From positions 1 to 64,000 of the forward strand of contig CAZMYW010000023.1 of the NCBI GenBank assembly GCA_964570625.1: 64,000 bases of DNA, given 5' to 3'. Of the stretch, positions 1 to 7,404 are shown piece by piece (position 1 is the first letter of the stretch; the number at the start of each line of letters is the position of its first letter). The notes under the pieces are model-generated. The model was not told where the DNA came from. It worked only from the letters and a program-made list of their open reading frames with translations, and ran no database searches. The translations under genes and the position numbers were made by a program. This stretch comes from JBFLXB01 sp964570625. Lineage in GTDB: Bacteria > Nitrospirota > Nitrospiria > 2-01-FULL-66-17.

Positions 1-113
1 AATTCGGGGGCACGCTCGCCTTGAATTGTTACGTGATCCGGGGCGGCGAGATTCGAGTCGGCGACACCGTGGAGCTGGCCCGACACCATGAATGCGAGAC
101 CGTCCGCGCATAG
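1..113 (+). CDS. MOSC-domain protein, C-terminal end (partial)
   Basis: Open frame entering from the left edge (reading from base 3) and ending at TAG 111-113. The 36 visible residues include GGTLALNCYVIRGG and IRVGDTVELAR. These resemble the closing strand and 'I.vGD.v.l' end of MOSC domains (molybdenum cofactor sulfurase C-terminal/YiiM-like). Only the tail is visible, so the family call is tentative and no function can be assigned. Confidence 0.5.
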   Translation, partial: FGGTLALNCYVIRGGEIRVGDTVELARHHECETVRA

Positions 114-236
114 AGAGACCAAATCATGAGCGAGATGTCCAAAAGAGTTTCCTGTCAGATTTCTGTTGGTCCCGAAACTGGCACTCACCTATAAAACATC
201 AAGGAAGGTCATCTTCCAAAAAAACGGAGGTGTGAG

Positions 237-395
237 ATGGCAACACAGTCCAAGGTCATTTTGGTGACGGGTGCCACGGGACAACAGGGGGGAGCCGTCG
301 CAAGGGCGCTTCTTGCCAAGGGACAGCAGGTGCGCGTGATGACGAGGCATCCGGAGAAGGCCGCGTCGCTGGCCAAGACCCGAGGTCAACGCTGA
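237..395 (+). pseudogene. Truncated NmrA-like NAD(P)-binding protein (5' fragment)
   Basis: ATG at 237 follows a good ribosome-binding site (ACGGAGG). The 52 residues give a clear Rossmann start: VILVTGATGQQGGAVARALL, then VRVMTRHPEKAASLA, as in NmrA/YwnB-type NAD(P)H-binding proteins of about 280-300 residues. The frame stops at TGA 393-395, after roughly one sixth of the family length. What follows is unrelated toxin-antitoxin DNA on the other strand. I read this as a gene cut by the arrival of the accessory segment at about base 390. The 120 bp before it (114-236) hold no other gene I can support. Confidence 0.7.
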
Positions 396-437
396 GGGTC
401 AGGTCTTGCATTGACGTATCGCCCCATTCCGTTGCCA

Positions 438-764
438 TTACGCGGCGGATCGCTGGGACTTCACGTGGAGCTGGACGCGCTCATGGGTCTGGAGCGCCTT
501 GATGATCCCGAAGAGATTTTCCGCGGTCGGGTTGCCTTGCGGGCCCAGCATCCGGTGCAGGCTCTTGCTGGGCTTCTTGAGCTTGCGCGCCAACTGATCG
601 AAGGAAATCGTCGCGTTGATGTAGTCTCGCAGCATGGCCTTTCCCGCAGCCAGATCGCCGGTCAGCAACTGATTGATCGCCTCGATCAACAAGTGTTGGC
701 GAAACCGCGCGTCGCGGGTGGCCCGCTCCATAATGGTGACCCGAAACGTTCGTGTAACCGGCAT
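438..764 (-). CDS. Addiction-module antitoxin (HigA2-like)
   Basis: 108 residues from ATG 764, chosen because GGGGAGGG lies about 5 nt upstream; a longer start at 815 would overlap the toxin gene. The C-terminal half (FDQLARKLKKPSKSLHRML, then GNPTAENLFGIIKAL) matches the HTH of 'probable addiction module antidote' proteins, whose usual motif is LYrALSpdGNPtf. The N-terminal half is helical and of unknown role. It lies directly downstream of the RelE-like toxin gene, the toxin-first order typical of HigBA-type modules. It probably neutralises that toxin and binds the palindrome at 1116-1131; this is inference from context. Confidence 0.75.
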   Translation of the reverse strand: MPVTRTFRVTIMERATRDARFRQHLLIEAINQLLTGDLAAGKAMLRDYINATISFDQLARKLKKPSKSLHRMLGPQGNPTAENLFGIIKALQTHERVQLHVKSQRSAA

Positions 765-787
765 CTTGCCCTCCCCGATTCCTTTGA

Positions 788-1111
788 TTACTTTCGCGCC
801 TTGTACACCGCCCATCGCCTGTGGGCGAGCTCTATGTCGCGCGGTTGAGTCTTTTTCGTTCCACCGCCAAGCAAGATGATCAGCGTGTTCCCCTCTTGGC
901 CGAAATAGATCCGATACCCGGGACCGAAGTCCACCTTGTATTCAGAGACCCCCTGGCCGACCGACTTCACGTTGGCGCGACGCCCTTGGCCCAGTCGATA
1001 GAGCGCCGTCGCGACCTTTGCCGCCGCAGGCGCATTGAGCGCCGCGAACCATCGCCCGAACGGCGAGATCTCCCCTTCGATATACTCGACGACTCTTAGG
1101 GGCGAAGCCAT
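788..1111 (-). CDS. RelE/HigB-type toxin (Gp49-like family)
   Basis: 107 residues. FGRWFAALNAPAAAKVATALYRL, the VKSVGQGVSEYKVDFGPGYRIYF block and the tail IILLGGGTKKTQ.DI..A..RW are characteristic of Gp49-like 'addiction module killer' proteins in the RelE/ParE superfamily, which typically cleave ribosome-bound mRNA. The ATG at 1111 lies 5 bp from a perfect 16-bp palindrome, suggesting autoregulation. It forms a toxin-antitoxin pair with the gene ending at 438; the intergenic gap is 23 bp. Confidence 0.85.
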   Translation of the reverse strand: MASPLRVVEYIEGEISPFGRWFAALNAPAAAKVATALYRLGQGRRANVKSVGQGVSEYKVDFGPGYRIYFGQEGNTLIILLGGGTKKTQPRDIELAHRRWAVYKARK

Positions 1112-1115
1112 CTAA

Positions 1116-1131
1116 GTAACGTATACGTTAC
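1116..1131. promoter_or_regulatory. Palindromic operator of the first toxin-antitoxin module
   Basis: GTAACGTATACGTTAC is a perfect 16-bp palindrome placed immediately upstream of the toxin start codon at 1111. Position and symmetry fit an autoregulatory operator bound by the antitoxin or toxin-antitoxin complex; binding itself is inferred. Confidence 0.6.
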
Positions 1132-1470
1132 CACTACCCATCAGACGAACGCAAGTGATGCGTGATGGGGTCAAATCTTTATCCGTGACTACCATTCGGC
1201 AGCGTCATACCGTGCGTCAAGCCTCGCCGTCGGCTGTTGCGTACCGCCCGTATCGAGGCCTTCGTTCCCGGACTTCGAATCCAATCCTTTTGCGCTCGGT
1301 CTTGGGCGGGGTCATGAGTTCGCGGATGGCGTCGAACACGGCCTTGAACTGCGCGTCGTATTTGTCCTCCAAGGCGTCGGGGGCCTTCTTGGGGTCAGAC
1401 TTGACTTGTTGACTCTGCGATCGCCCCCCGGGGGGGTGCTCCTACGGACTCGGGTTGCGCTGTTCGACCC
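1132..1470. repeat. Non-coding scar made of two duplicated fragments
   Basis: I see no intact gene here. Bases 1154-1205 are a near-identical copy of 4429-4481, differing by one base in an A-run. Bases about 1236-1378 are a copy of 2781-2925, the 3' end of the ORF6N gene (shared run GTCATGAGTTCGCGGATGGC), with about 85-95% identity by eye. The copy ends abruptly near 1378. This is debris from recombination between ORF6N-type genes. Confidence 0.7.
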
Positions 1471-1719
1471 TCACGCGGCGGATCGGCTCGGCTTCTTCTG
1501 AATCATGGTCACGGACAGCTTCAGTCCGAACGGCCGGAGAATTCGATTGAGCGTGTCGAGGGTGGGATTGTGCTTCGGGTTCAGGGCGCGCAAGAGATTT
1601 GGACTCGGGATTTTGGTCTTCTTGGACGTTTCCTTGAGCCCGACCCCGTCCACGAGTTTGCGCAGGACCTGTTGAATCGGAATGCCCTCGTCCAGGGCCG
1701 CATTGATGAATGCCCGCAC
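1471..1719 (-). CDS. HTH antidote-like protein, third gene of a TA cluster
   Basis: 82 residues from GTG 1719. The reading frame stays open further upstream (ITFETFGRKDTTFV before the GTG), so the true start may lie closer to the stop of the preceding gene at 1755, but no ATG/GTG/TTG is there. The body, NAALDEGIPIQQVLRKL then IPSPNLLRALNPKHNPTLDTLNRILRPFGLKLSV, matches the HigA2/antidote HTH. It follows an apparently complete toxin-antitoxin pair, so it is either an extra antitoxin or the remnant of another module. No SD motif is visible. Confidence 0.5.
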   Translation of the reverse strand: MRAFINAALDEGIPIQQVLRKLVDGVGLKETSKKTKIPSPNLLRALNPKHNPTLDTLNRILRPFGLKLSVTMIQKKPSRSAA

Positions 1720-1754
1720 GAAGGTGGTGTCTTTGCGACCGAAAGTCTCGAAGG

Positions 1755-2105
1755 TTATGCGGTCTTGGCGACCAATTCGATCCGCATCCCCGCCTGCTTC
1801 ACTACCAGCCGCTTGCGGGTCGCCGCCGAAATACGGAGTAGAAGGTCAACGCTGGGGAGTCGTTGATCCCGCAGGCTCTCCAAGCGGCCAACCGCGGACT
1901 GCTTGAGATCGAGCGCGCTCGCCAATTCCGCCTGGGTCATCCCGGCCAGTTCCCGCGCTTGCTTGATTGCGCGGGCAATGGCGACCCGGAGTCTGGCGCG
2001 AGCAAGTTCGGCCTGAAATTCAGGGTCCCGTTGCTCCCGTGCCTTGATCGACTCGCCCAGGGTGGGATAACGAGCCAGCCGTTCGCGAAGAGTCTCCTTC
2101 TTCAT
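1755..2105 (-). CDS. XRE-family antitoxin (HigA-like)
   Basis: 116 residues. A basic N-terminal helix region is followed by a canonical HTH_XRE: KQARELAGMTQAELASALDLKQSAVGRLES at about residues 48-77. The start ATG overlaps the stop of the upstream toxin gene (ATGA), so the two are translationally coupled. It is the partner antitoxin of the 2102-2434 toxin and presumably represses the shared promoter at the inverted repeat 2443-2458. Confidence 0.85.
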   Translation of the reverse strand: MKKETLRERLARYPTLGESIKAREQRDPEFQAELARARLRVAIARAIKQARELAGMTQAELASALDLKQSAVGRLESLRDQRLPSVDLLLRISAATRKRLVVKQAGMRIELVAKTA

Positions 2106-2434
2106 TGCCTTCTCCCCTCCAGTACTTCGGCCATGCGCCGACTCGCGGTCTCGATCTCCCGCGTCGGCGCCTTCTGCCCCTGCTTCCTGTAGGCGTGCAG
2201 TAAGACCATCGTGTCACCGACCACCATCACGTAAAAGATCCGGGTTCGCGAGATCCGCAGTTCCCACAACTTGCCCCGGATCTGCCGCATCGAGACCAGC
2301 GGGGCATCGAGCCCATATCGGCGGAGGTCTTCGAGGATGGCGAGCACTTCGGCGCGCTCCCCCACGGGGAGGTCATCGAGATACGCATCGACGGGACTGC
2401 GGCCGCTCGCCGTGGTGTACCGCCGAACCTGCAC
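2102..2434 (-). CDS. RelE/HigB-type toxin (Gp49-like family)
   Basis: 110 residues. The pattern SPVDAYLDDLP..ERAEVLAILEDL, then IRGKLWELRISRTRIFYVMVVGDTMVLLHAYRKQ and KAPTREIETASRRM, is diagnostic of the Gp49-like RelE superfamily (RIFY/HAYRKQ core). It is probably a ribosome-dependent mRNA interferase, as known for the family. It is first in the operon, coupled by a 4-bp overlap to its XRE antitoxin. Confidence 0.88.
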   Translation of the reverse strand: MQVRRYTTASGRSPVDAYLDDLPVGERAEVLAILEDLRRYGLDAPLVSMRQIRGKLWELRISRTRIFYVMVVGDTMVLLHAYRKQGQKAPTREIETASRRMAEVLEGRRQ

Positions 2435-2442
2435 GACTCAAT

Positions 2443-2458
2443 ATAACCTATTGGTTAT
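2443..2458. promoter_or_regulatory. Inverted-repeat operator of the second toxin-antitoxin module
   Basis: ATAACC-TATT-GGTTAT lies in an AT-rich patch just upstream of the toxin start at 2434. It is the likely operator/promoter for HigBA-type autoregulation. Confidence 0.55.
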
Positions 2459-2762
2459 TATATCGTCAACCCCTCAGGAAGCGTCGGTCCTCCGTACAAG
2501 GACTGAGCCTCGGAGCTGTCTGAGGCCGTCCCTAATCCACGGACCCTGTGGACAAGATGGGGATAACCATCATGATTGAACGTCTTTACCCGCATTTCAT
2601 ACGAAGGTCAGCGCTTTGCCCAATTTTTAGACCAGCAATAACACCAAAGATTCAAAGAGATCGACTCATATTGAGGCGTAGACCGTTCTCGTATTTTTCA
2701 AATTCCGGAGATTTTCAGCCGTCCACAGCCCTTATCAGAAATGTCGAGTCTTGACGCACGCG
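2459..2762. other. Gene-free, AT-richer spacer
   Basis: About 300 bp between the second TA promoter and the 3' end of the ORF6N gene. It is AT-richer than its surroundings, especially 2580-2740. It contains scattered near-matches to DnaA boxes (TGTGGACAA at about 2547, GGGGATAAC at about 2559), which I consider too few to call an origin. No ORF, tRNA or strong hairpin seen. Confidence 0.4.
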
Positions 2763-3254
2763 TCACACCTCACGTCCCTCCGTCGCATACCGTCCATAAC
2801 GAGGTCTTCGTTCCCGGACCTGAAAGCCAATCCGTTTGCGCTCGGTCTTGGGCGGGGTCATGAGTTCGCGGATGGCGTCGAACACGGCCTTGAACTGCGC
2901 GTCGTATTTGTCCTCCAAGGCGTCGAGTTTTCGGGCCAGATCTTTATGCGACGCGAGGATCTGTCGAAGCCGGACGAACGCGCGCATGATCTCGATATTG
3001 ACCTGCACGGCCCGCTCGCTGTTGAGCACGCTGGACAACATCGCGACGCCCTGTTCCGTGAACACGTACGGGAGATATTTTCGATGCCGGCCACGCCCCG
3101 GCTTTAAGGTCGCAAAATGCGACCTTAAAGCCGAGAACTCGTCACCGGTCAGTTGGAACATGAAGTCGGGCGGAAACCGCGTGATATTGCGGCGCACTTG
3201 CTCGTTGAGCCGCTTGGCGGTCACGCCGTACAGTTTGGCGAGGTCGATGTCCAA
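2763..3254 (-). pseudogene. ORF6N-domain DNA-binding protein lacking its 5' end
   Basis: The protein reads DIDLAKLYGVTAKRLNEQVRRN, then FPPDFMFQLT, then YLPYVFTEQGVAMLSSVLNS, then IMRAFVRLRQ: the ORF6N domain (phage/KilA-N-associated) followed by a coiled region and a basic C-terminus. The frame continues upstream as RILSIRGQRVIL, the normal family N-terminus. It meets the tandem repeat 3291-3320 and a TAA with no ATG/GTG in frame; the only start is a TTG at 3254 inside the conserved domain. So the gene has lost its start and is probably dead or poorly expressed. Confidence 0.7.
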
Positions 3255-3290
3255 GATGACCCGCTGGCCGCGTATGCTGAGAATACGCGT

Positions 3291-3320
3291 GAGAACCGGT
3301 GAGAACCGGTGAGAACCGGG
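3291..3320. repeat. Tandem 10-bp repeat, three units
   Basis: The unit GAGAACCGGT occurs three times head to tail (last unit ends GGG). It marks the point where the ORF6N reading frame loses its natural 5' end. Confidence 0.8.
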
Positions 3321-3326
3321 ACAGAT

Positions 3327-4346
3327 TTATTTTCCATCACTTCTCGTGTTATCCGCCAACAGGTTCATGACCAGCCGAATCATCAGATCCTTGTTTTGGG
3401 GCTCGCTCTCGGCCGTGAGCAGCGCCAGAGCGACAAGGGCGGTGTCGTTGATTTTGAGCGCGCCAGTCGCATCGTTCAAGTAGCCGTTCGCGCGCAGGAA
3501 CAGGATAAAGAGGAACGAGCCGATGCGCTTGTTCCCGTCGGAGAACGGGTGGTCTTTGATCACGAAGTAGAGTAGGTGCGCGGCTTTTTCCTCGATGCTG
3601 GGATAGAGAGACTCCCCGCCGAAGGTTTGCTCGATAGAGCCGAAGATGCCGGCCAGCTGCCCTCCCCGCTCCTGACCGAATAGGGCTGAGGCCTGCCCCC
3701 GATCCAGCAATCGGGCTTTGAGCGTTGCGATGGCCTCCCGCGCCTGGTCGTAGCTGATCGAGGCCTTGGCGGGATGACGTTTTTCGGGGATCCCGAGCCG
3801 GTTCTCGTCGTACTGCTGTAACAGGAGCCAGGAGCGCGCGTAGCCGCTGACGATATCCAGTACGCCCTTCCCCTCGTGGCTCACCAAGGCTTGATTGGTG
3901 AGCGTGCGCGAGAGGAGTTGCACGGCCTGCTCCAACTCGGCCACACCCCGTTCACGGAGGCGGCGTTCGTGCAGCGTGTAGCCTTGGATGAGGTAGTCCC
4001 GGATCGTCTTAGTCGCCCAGATGCGGAATTGCGTGCCGCGCTTCGAATTGACTCGATAGCCAACGGAGATGACAGCATCTAGATTGTAGGACTCAATCAG
4101 CCGCTTAACCCTACGACGGCCTTCTTTTTGAACTGTTGCATTTTTTGCAACAGTTGCCTTTCGGCCCAACTCCCCGGTCTGGTAAACGTTCCGTAAGTGC
4201 CGCGAAATCACCGACTTGTCGCGTTGGAACAGGACGGCCATCTGGTCTAAGGTCAGCCACACGGTCTCGCCCTCCAGGCGGACGGAGACCCCGCTCTTTG
4301 TTCCGGGCATGCGGTAAAAGGCCAACTGACCGTTTGCGAGCGTCAT
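3327..4346 (-). CDS. RhuM-family protein with C-terminal Fic/DOC domain
   Basis: 339 residues. The N-terminal part (VSVRLEGETVWLTLDQMAVLFQRDKSVISRHLRNV, then YNLDAVISVGYRVNSKRGTQFRIWAT) is the RhuM 'virulence' domain. The C-terminal part carries the Fic motif HPFSDGNKR at residues 266-274, including the catalytic His and the phosphate-binding loop, so it could AMPylate or otherwise modify a target protein. RhuM-Fic fusions are known in accessory regions and behave like standalone toxin-type genes. No dedicated antitoxin gene is adjacent. The start at 4346 is supported by the conserved N-terminus. Confidence 0.88.
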   Translation of the reverse strand: MTLANGQLAFYRMPGTKSGVSVRLEGETVWLTLDQMAVLFQRDKSVISRHLRNVYQTGELGRKATVAKNATVQKEGRRRVKRLIESYNLDAVISVGYRVNSKRGTQFRIWATKTIRDYLIQGYTLHERRLRERGVAELEQAVQLLSRTLTNQALVSHEGKGVLDIVSGYARSWLLLQQYDENRLGIPEKRHPAKASISYDQAREAIATLKARLLDRGQASALFGQERGGQLAGIFGSIEQTFGGESLYPSIEEKAAHLLYFVIKDHPFSDGNKRIGSFLFILFLRANGYLNDATGALKINDTALVALALLTAESEPQNKDLMIRLVMNLLADNTRSDGK

Positions 4347-4428
4347 TCTCGGATCACCCCGCTAGTGTTCAAAACCAGTTCAACAGGAACAACTCAGAAT
4401 CGAGGTGCGGCGAGCTTAGCCCGTTGTG

Positions 4429-4481
4429 AGTGATGCGTGATGGGGTCAAAATCTTTATCCGTGACTACCATTCGGCAGCGT
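4429..4481. repeat. Second copy of the 52-bp segment at 1154-1205
   Basis: GTGATGCGTGATGGGGTCAA and the following bases match 1154-1205 almost exactly (one extra A). In both places the segment sits next to an ORF6N gene fragment, so it is a recombination junction marker. Confidence 0.8.
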
Positions 4482-4640
4482 GCGTCAACGGTAACGGCGT
4501 ATGGCAAGTACTTCCGATGCCGCCCACGCCCGGTTTTTAAGGTCACAATTTGTGACCTTAAATTGGAGGCACCGGCATCGAACTCCACATCATCCCCGAT
4601 CTTTGAGGTCACAGTTTGTGACCTCAGACCCGTAACCTCC
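4482..4640 (-). pseudogene. ORF6N gene fragment with duplicated palindrome module
   Basis: Read on the minus strand, this stretch encodes LRSQTVTSKIGDDVEFDAG followed by LRSQIVTLKTGRGRHRKYLPYAVT. The latter matches LRSHFATLKPGRGRHRKYLPYVFT of the ORF6N gene at 2763-3254. It then runs into the duplicated segment at 4429-4481 and terminates. The LRSQxVTxK module is present twice in frame, each encoded by a near-perfect palindrome (4536-4562 and 4603-4625). No start or full domain is left. Confidence 0.65.
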
Positions 4641-4697
4641 TCGGGTCCTCCACTCTCGATTTGTTCAGACTTCTATCTTCTATAATCGCGCGAAAGC

Positions 4698-4784
4698 TGG
4701 TGCCGGCGCCCGGGGTCGAACCGGGACGGGGTTGCCCCCGAGGGATTTTAAGTCCCTTGCGTCTGCCGATTCCGCCACGCCGGC
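4698..4784 (-). tRNA. tRNA-Leu (anticodon UAA)
   Basis: 87 nt with encoded CCA. The acceptor stem GCCGGCG pairs with CGCCGGC. The D-arm begins GGCGGAATCGGCAGACGC, the anticodon stem-loop is GGGACTTAAAATCCC (UAA), a long variable arm (class II) follows, and the T-arm is GTTCGACCC. It decodes UUA codons. It lies exactly where the accessory zone ends, a typical integration-target position; I could not identify an attachment-site duplicate. Confidence 0.95.
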
Positions 4785-4814
4785 GTGGGGACCAGAGGTG
4801 ATCTTGGGGTTGCG

Positions 4815-5444
4815 TCAGCCGCCGGGCGCAGGAGGCGCTGACGGGGCGGCGGCCGCCGGGTGTTTGAGCGCTTCCACCATCTGCCGGAGCTCCGCGGTGT
4901 GCGGATAGTCGGGATTGGCCTTCATTAAGGCTTCCCACTTGGCAATGGCTTTTTGTGTGTCGTGTTTGTCTTCCAGCAGAATCACACCCAGGTTGTACAG
5001 GGCCGTTGCATTCTTGGGATCTTGGGCCAGGACCTTATTCAGCTCGCTGATCGCGTCGTCGGGCTTGCCCAGGAACCGGAGGGCGATCGCCAGATCCATC
5101 CGGGTTTCGGTGCGTTTCGGATCGATCTTCAACGCTCGCTCGTACCACTCCTTGGCGTGGTCGAACCGCTTCATGGCCAGGTTGGCGTTCCCGAGTTGAG
5201 CCAGGGCCTCGACGTCGTTGGGATCCTTGTCCACGCGCATGCGGTACTGCGCGAGGTCGTCCATGGCCTTGGTCAGCGCCGGATCTTGCGGGAGGCCTTG
5301 CGCATCACCAGGTGCCGTTGACGCGGCAGGAGGCGGCGCTTCGGTCGGAGGCGATTCTTTCTTCTGGCAGGCGCTGCTCACGGCCACGATCATGGCCAGC
5401 GCGCACCACGCAAAGGCAAACCGTTGAATATTGTGTGTCGGCAT
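4815..5444 (-). CDS. TPR-repeat lipoprotein
   Basis: 209 residues. The signal peptide ends in the lipobox VSSAC (Cys26). After a Pro/Ala-rich linker there are about three to four TPR units, with the typical spacing of A..LGNANL, A.EWYERAL.IDP and LYNLGVILL. The protein is probably anchored to the outer or inner membrane and used as a protein-interaction scaffold. It is a paralogue of the lipoprotein at 7405-8082, sharing the K.LDPKD / LYNLG..L..DKHD..KAI..W pattern. The two bracket a diguanylate cyclase gene on the same strand, which suggests a shared envelope-related job, unproven. Confidence 0.82.
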   Translation of the reverse strand: MPTHNIQRFAFAWCALAMIVAVSSACQKKESPPTEAPPPAASTAPGDAQGLPQDPALTKAMDDLAQYRMRVDKDPNDVEALAQLGNANLAMKRFDHAKEWYERALKIDPKRTETRMDLAIALRFLGKPDDAISELNKVLAQDPKNATALYNLGVILLEDKHDTQKAIAKWEALMKANPDYPHTAELRQMVEALKHPAAAAPSAPPAPGG

Positions 5445-5514
5445 GGGCGGAATTGTAGCGAACGCCTTCAGAATGTGTCAATCGGTCAATCCGGGTGGCG
5501 AAGCCACCCGCGCG

Positions 5515-7329
5515 TCAGGCGGCCTTCGCGGGCGCGGCCGCGTCCCCTTCGGAGGGTTTGACCGCGTGGACACGGCCGCCGCCGGTGGCCTTGGCTTGAT
5601 ACAGGGCGAAGTCCACGGCGCGCAGGAGCGACTCCTTGTCGCGACCGTGTTCGGGAAACACCGCCACCCCCAGACTGGCGGACAGCGCGATCCGTTCGTG
5701 CTTCACGCTCAACGGAAGGCTGGCGACCCGACGCAGAATCCGGGTGGCCGCCGCCATCGCGTCTTTGAGCATGGCGTCGGGAAGCAGCACGAGCATTTCG
5801 TCGCCGCCGTATCGGCCGGCCACGTCCGTGGTGCGAATCACCGAACGAATCGCGTCGGAAAATCTCCGGATCGCGGCGTCGCCGGCCGGGTGGCCGCCTT
5901 TTTCGTTGATGGCCTTGAGATGGTCCACGTCGATGAACACCAACGCGAACGACCGGCCGTGGCGCGCGGCGCGGAGCAACTCGTCCGCCAGGCGCTCTTC
6001 GAACGCCCACCGGTTGAGAAACCCGGTGAGGCTGTCCACCGTGGCGATCCGTTCGGCTTCTTCGCGCAGACCGATGAGCCGGAGCGCCTGCGCCGCGTCC
6101 TGCGTGATCCGGACCACCAGATCTTCCTCCGCGTCCGAAAACGCGGTGCGCTTGGTGTCGAACAGGTAGAGCTGCGACCGCGTCCCGGCCTGGACCAGCA
6201 CCGGCACCGTCATCAGGGCCGGGGTGACGCCTCCGGCCCGCAGGCCCTTCCAGCGGGTTTCCTGCTCGCCCGCATCGATCCGCAGCGGGCGATGGCCCGA
6301 GGGCAGTGATGCGATGAACGTTTGCCATTCCTCGGGCGTGTGTTGACCGAACGGTGGCACCCCGGATTCGATGATCTGGAGCACCTGCTCGTGGTCGTTG
6401 GCCACCGCGAGCACCGCGCACTCTGCGTCGGTGGCCAGGCGCGTTGACGCAGTCAGCGTCCGGTAGACGTCCTCTCGCGAACCCGGCTGGGTGAAGGCGT
6501 GGCCCGCGGCGTAGAGCGCCTCCAACTGTCTGGACCGGCCCTGCGCATCTTCCTGCGCCGCGACCAACTGGTCGGTCAGGTCGTTGACCGCGCGCGAGAC
6601 CTCGGCGATCTGGTCGTGGCCGCGCACCATCAAGCGCGCGGCGCGGCCCGAGGCCAGGACCGACACGCCTTGAACCAGCAGGCCCAGCGGCATCACGGCC
6701 CACCGGGTGATGCCCCGATACCCGATCGCCAAAGCGATCGGCACCATGAGGGCCAACGCCACGAACAGCCGGTCCACCCGCGCGGATTGATCCGCGGCGC
6801 GCTCCCTCGTCACGGTGAGTTCGGCGTCGGACAATGCGTGGAACCGGGCGGCCTTGCTGATCGTCTCCTCCGAGAGTCGATTGACCGTGTTCATCACCCG
6901 CACCACCTGGCGGTCGCCCACCGGGTGTTCCACGAACAACACCTCCACCGCGAGGGTGCCGAGGTGCGTCACGTCGTCCTGAATCTCGCGCGCGATTGCG
7001 CGCCATTCGGCGCCCGCCTGGTCGTGTTGCAATTCCGTGAGCAGACCCGCGATCTCGCGGACCGACTGGTCGAAAGCATCGCGGCGCGAGACGTCTTCAG
7101 TCACCAGGTAGTCGTTGAGCGGCGAGAGGAGACCATTCAGTTCCAGCTGCAGGCGTTCGGTGAGCGCGATGCGCGAGGCCAGCCGCTCCAGATCGTGCGT
7201 GGTGCGGGCCAGGTCGCTGATCACGTATGCCAGGCCCGCGGTCAGGCCCACCACCAGCAGGGCGACACCGGCCGCGATCACGGTTAGCCGCGCGCGAAGG
7301 GATGACACCATCGTCAGCAGACGTCGCAT
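5515..7329 (-). CDS. Membrane-bound diguanylate cyclase (sensor-HAMP-GAF-GGDEF)
   Basis: 604 residues. TM1 at about 12-37, a periplasmic four-helix-like sensor at about 38-185, TM2 at about 187-208, a HAMP-like region to about 265, a GAF-like domain at about 280-430 and GGDEF at about 445-590. The active-site signature reads GGDEM at 508-512, and an inhibitory-site RxxD (RTTD, 499-502) lies exactly five residues ahead. The enzyme should therefore make c-di-GMP and be product-inhibited. It lies between two TPR lipoprotein genes. The ATG at 7329 is followed by a basic cap and TM1. Confidence 0.88.
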   Translation of the reverse strand: MRRLLTMVSSLRARLTVIAAGVALLVVGLTAGLAYVISDLARTTHDLERLASRIALTERLQLELNGLLSPLNDYLVTEDVSRRDAFDQSVREIAGLLTELQHDQAGAEWRAIAREIQDDVTHLGTLAVEVLFVEHPVGDRQVVRVMNTVNRLSEETISKAARFHALSDAELTVTRERAADQSARVDRLFVALALMVPIALAIGYRGITRWAVMPLGLLVQGVSVLASGRAARLMVRGHDQIAEVSRAVNDLTDQLVAAQEDAQGRSRQLEALYAAGHAFTQPGSREDVYRTLTASTRLATDAECAVLAVANDHEQVLQIIESGVPPFGQHTPEEWQTFIASLPSGHRPLRIDAGEQETRWKGLRAGGVTPALMTVPVLVQAGTRSQLYLFDTKRTAFSDAEEDLVVRITQDAAQALRLIGLREEAERIATVDSLTGFLNRWAFEERLADELLRAARHGRSFALVFIDVDHLKAINEKGGHPAGDAAIRRFSDAIRSVIRTTDVAGRYGGDEMLVLLPDAMLKDAMAAATRILRRVASLPLSVKHERIALSASLGVAVFPEHGRDKESLLRAVDFALYQAKATGGGRVHAVKPSEGDAAAPAKAA

Positions 7330-7404
7330 CGGACGCCACGAAGAATAGCAAAGTTTCGGGTGGACGCTAGCCGGGGCGAGCCGGCGTGGATCGGGAGAGA
7401 ACCC

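Noticed and set aside
2540..2760. A possible plasmid or phage replication origin (AT-rich, TGTGGACAA and GGGGATAAC)
   Set aside because: Only imperfect DnaA-box matches, no regular iterons and no replication gene nearby.
4698..4784. An attachment-site duplicate of the tRNA-Leu 3' end near base 390
   Set aside because: I looked for a copy of the T-arm/CCA sequence at the left boundary and saw none; the island boundary call rests on gene content only.
5486..7006. A 506-codon minus-strand frame overlapping the diguanylate cyclase
   Set aside because: A shadow frame of Arg/Gly-rich sequence; the real product with GGDEM and TM helices is in the other frame.
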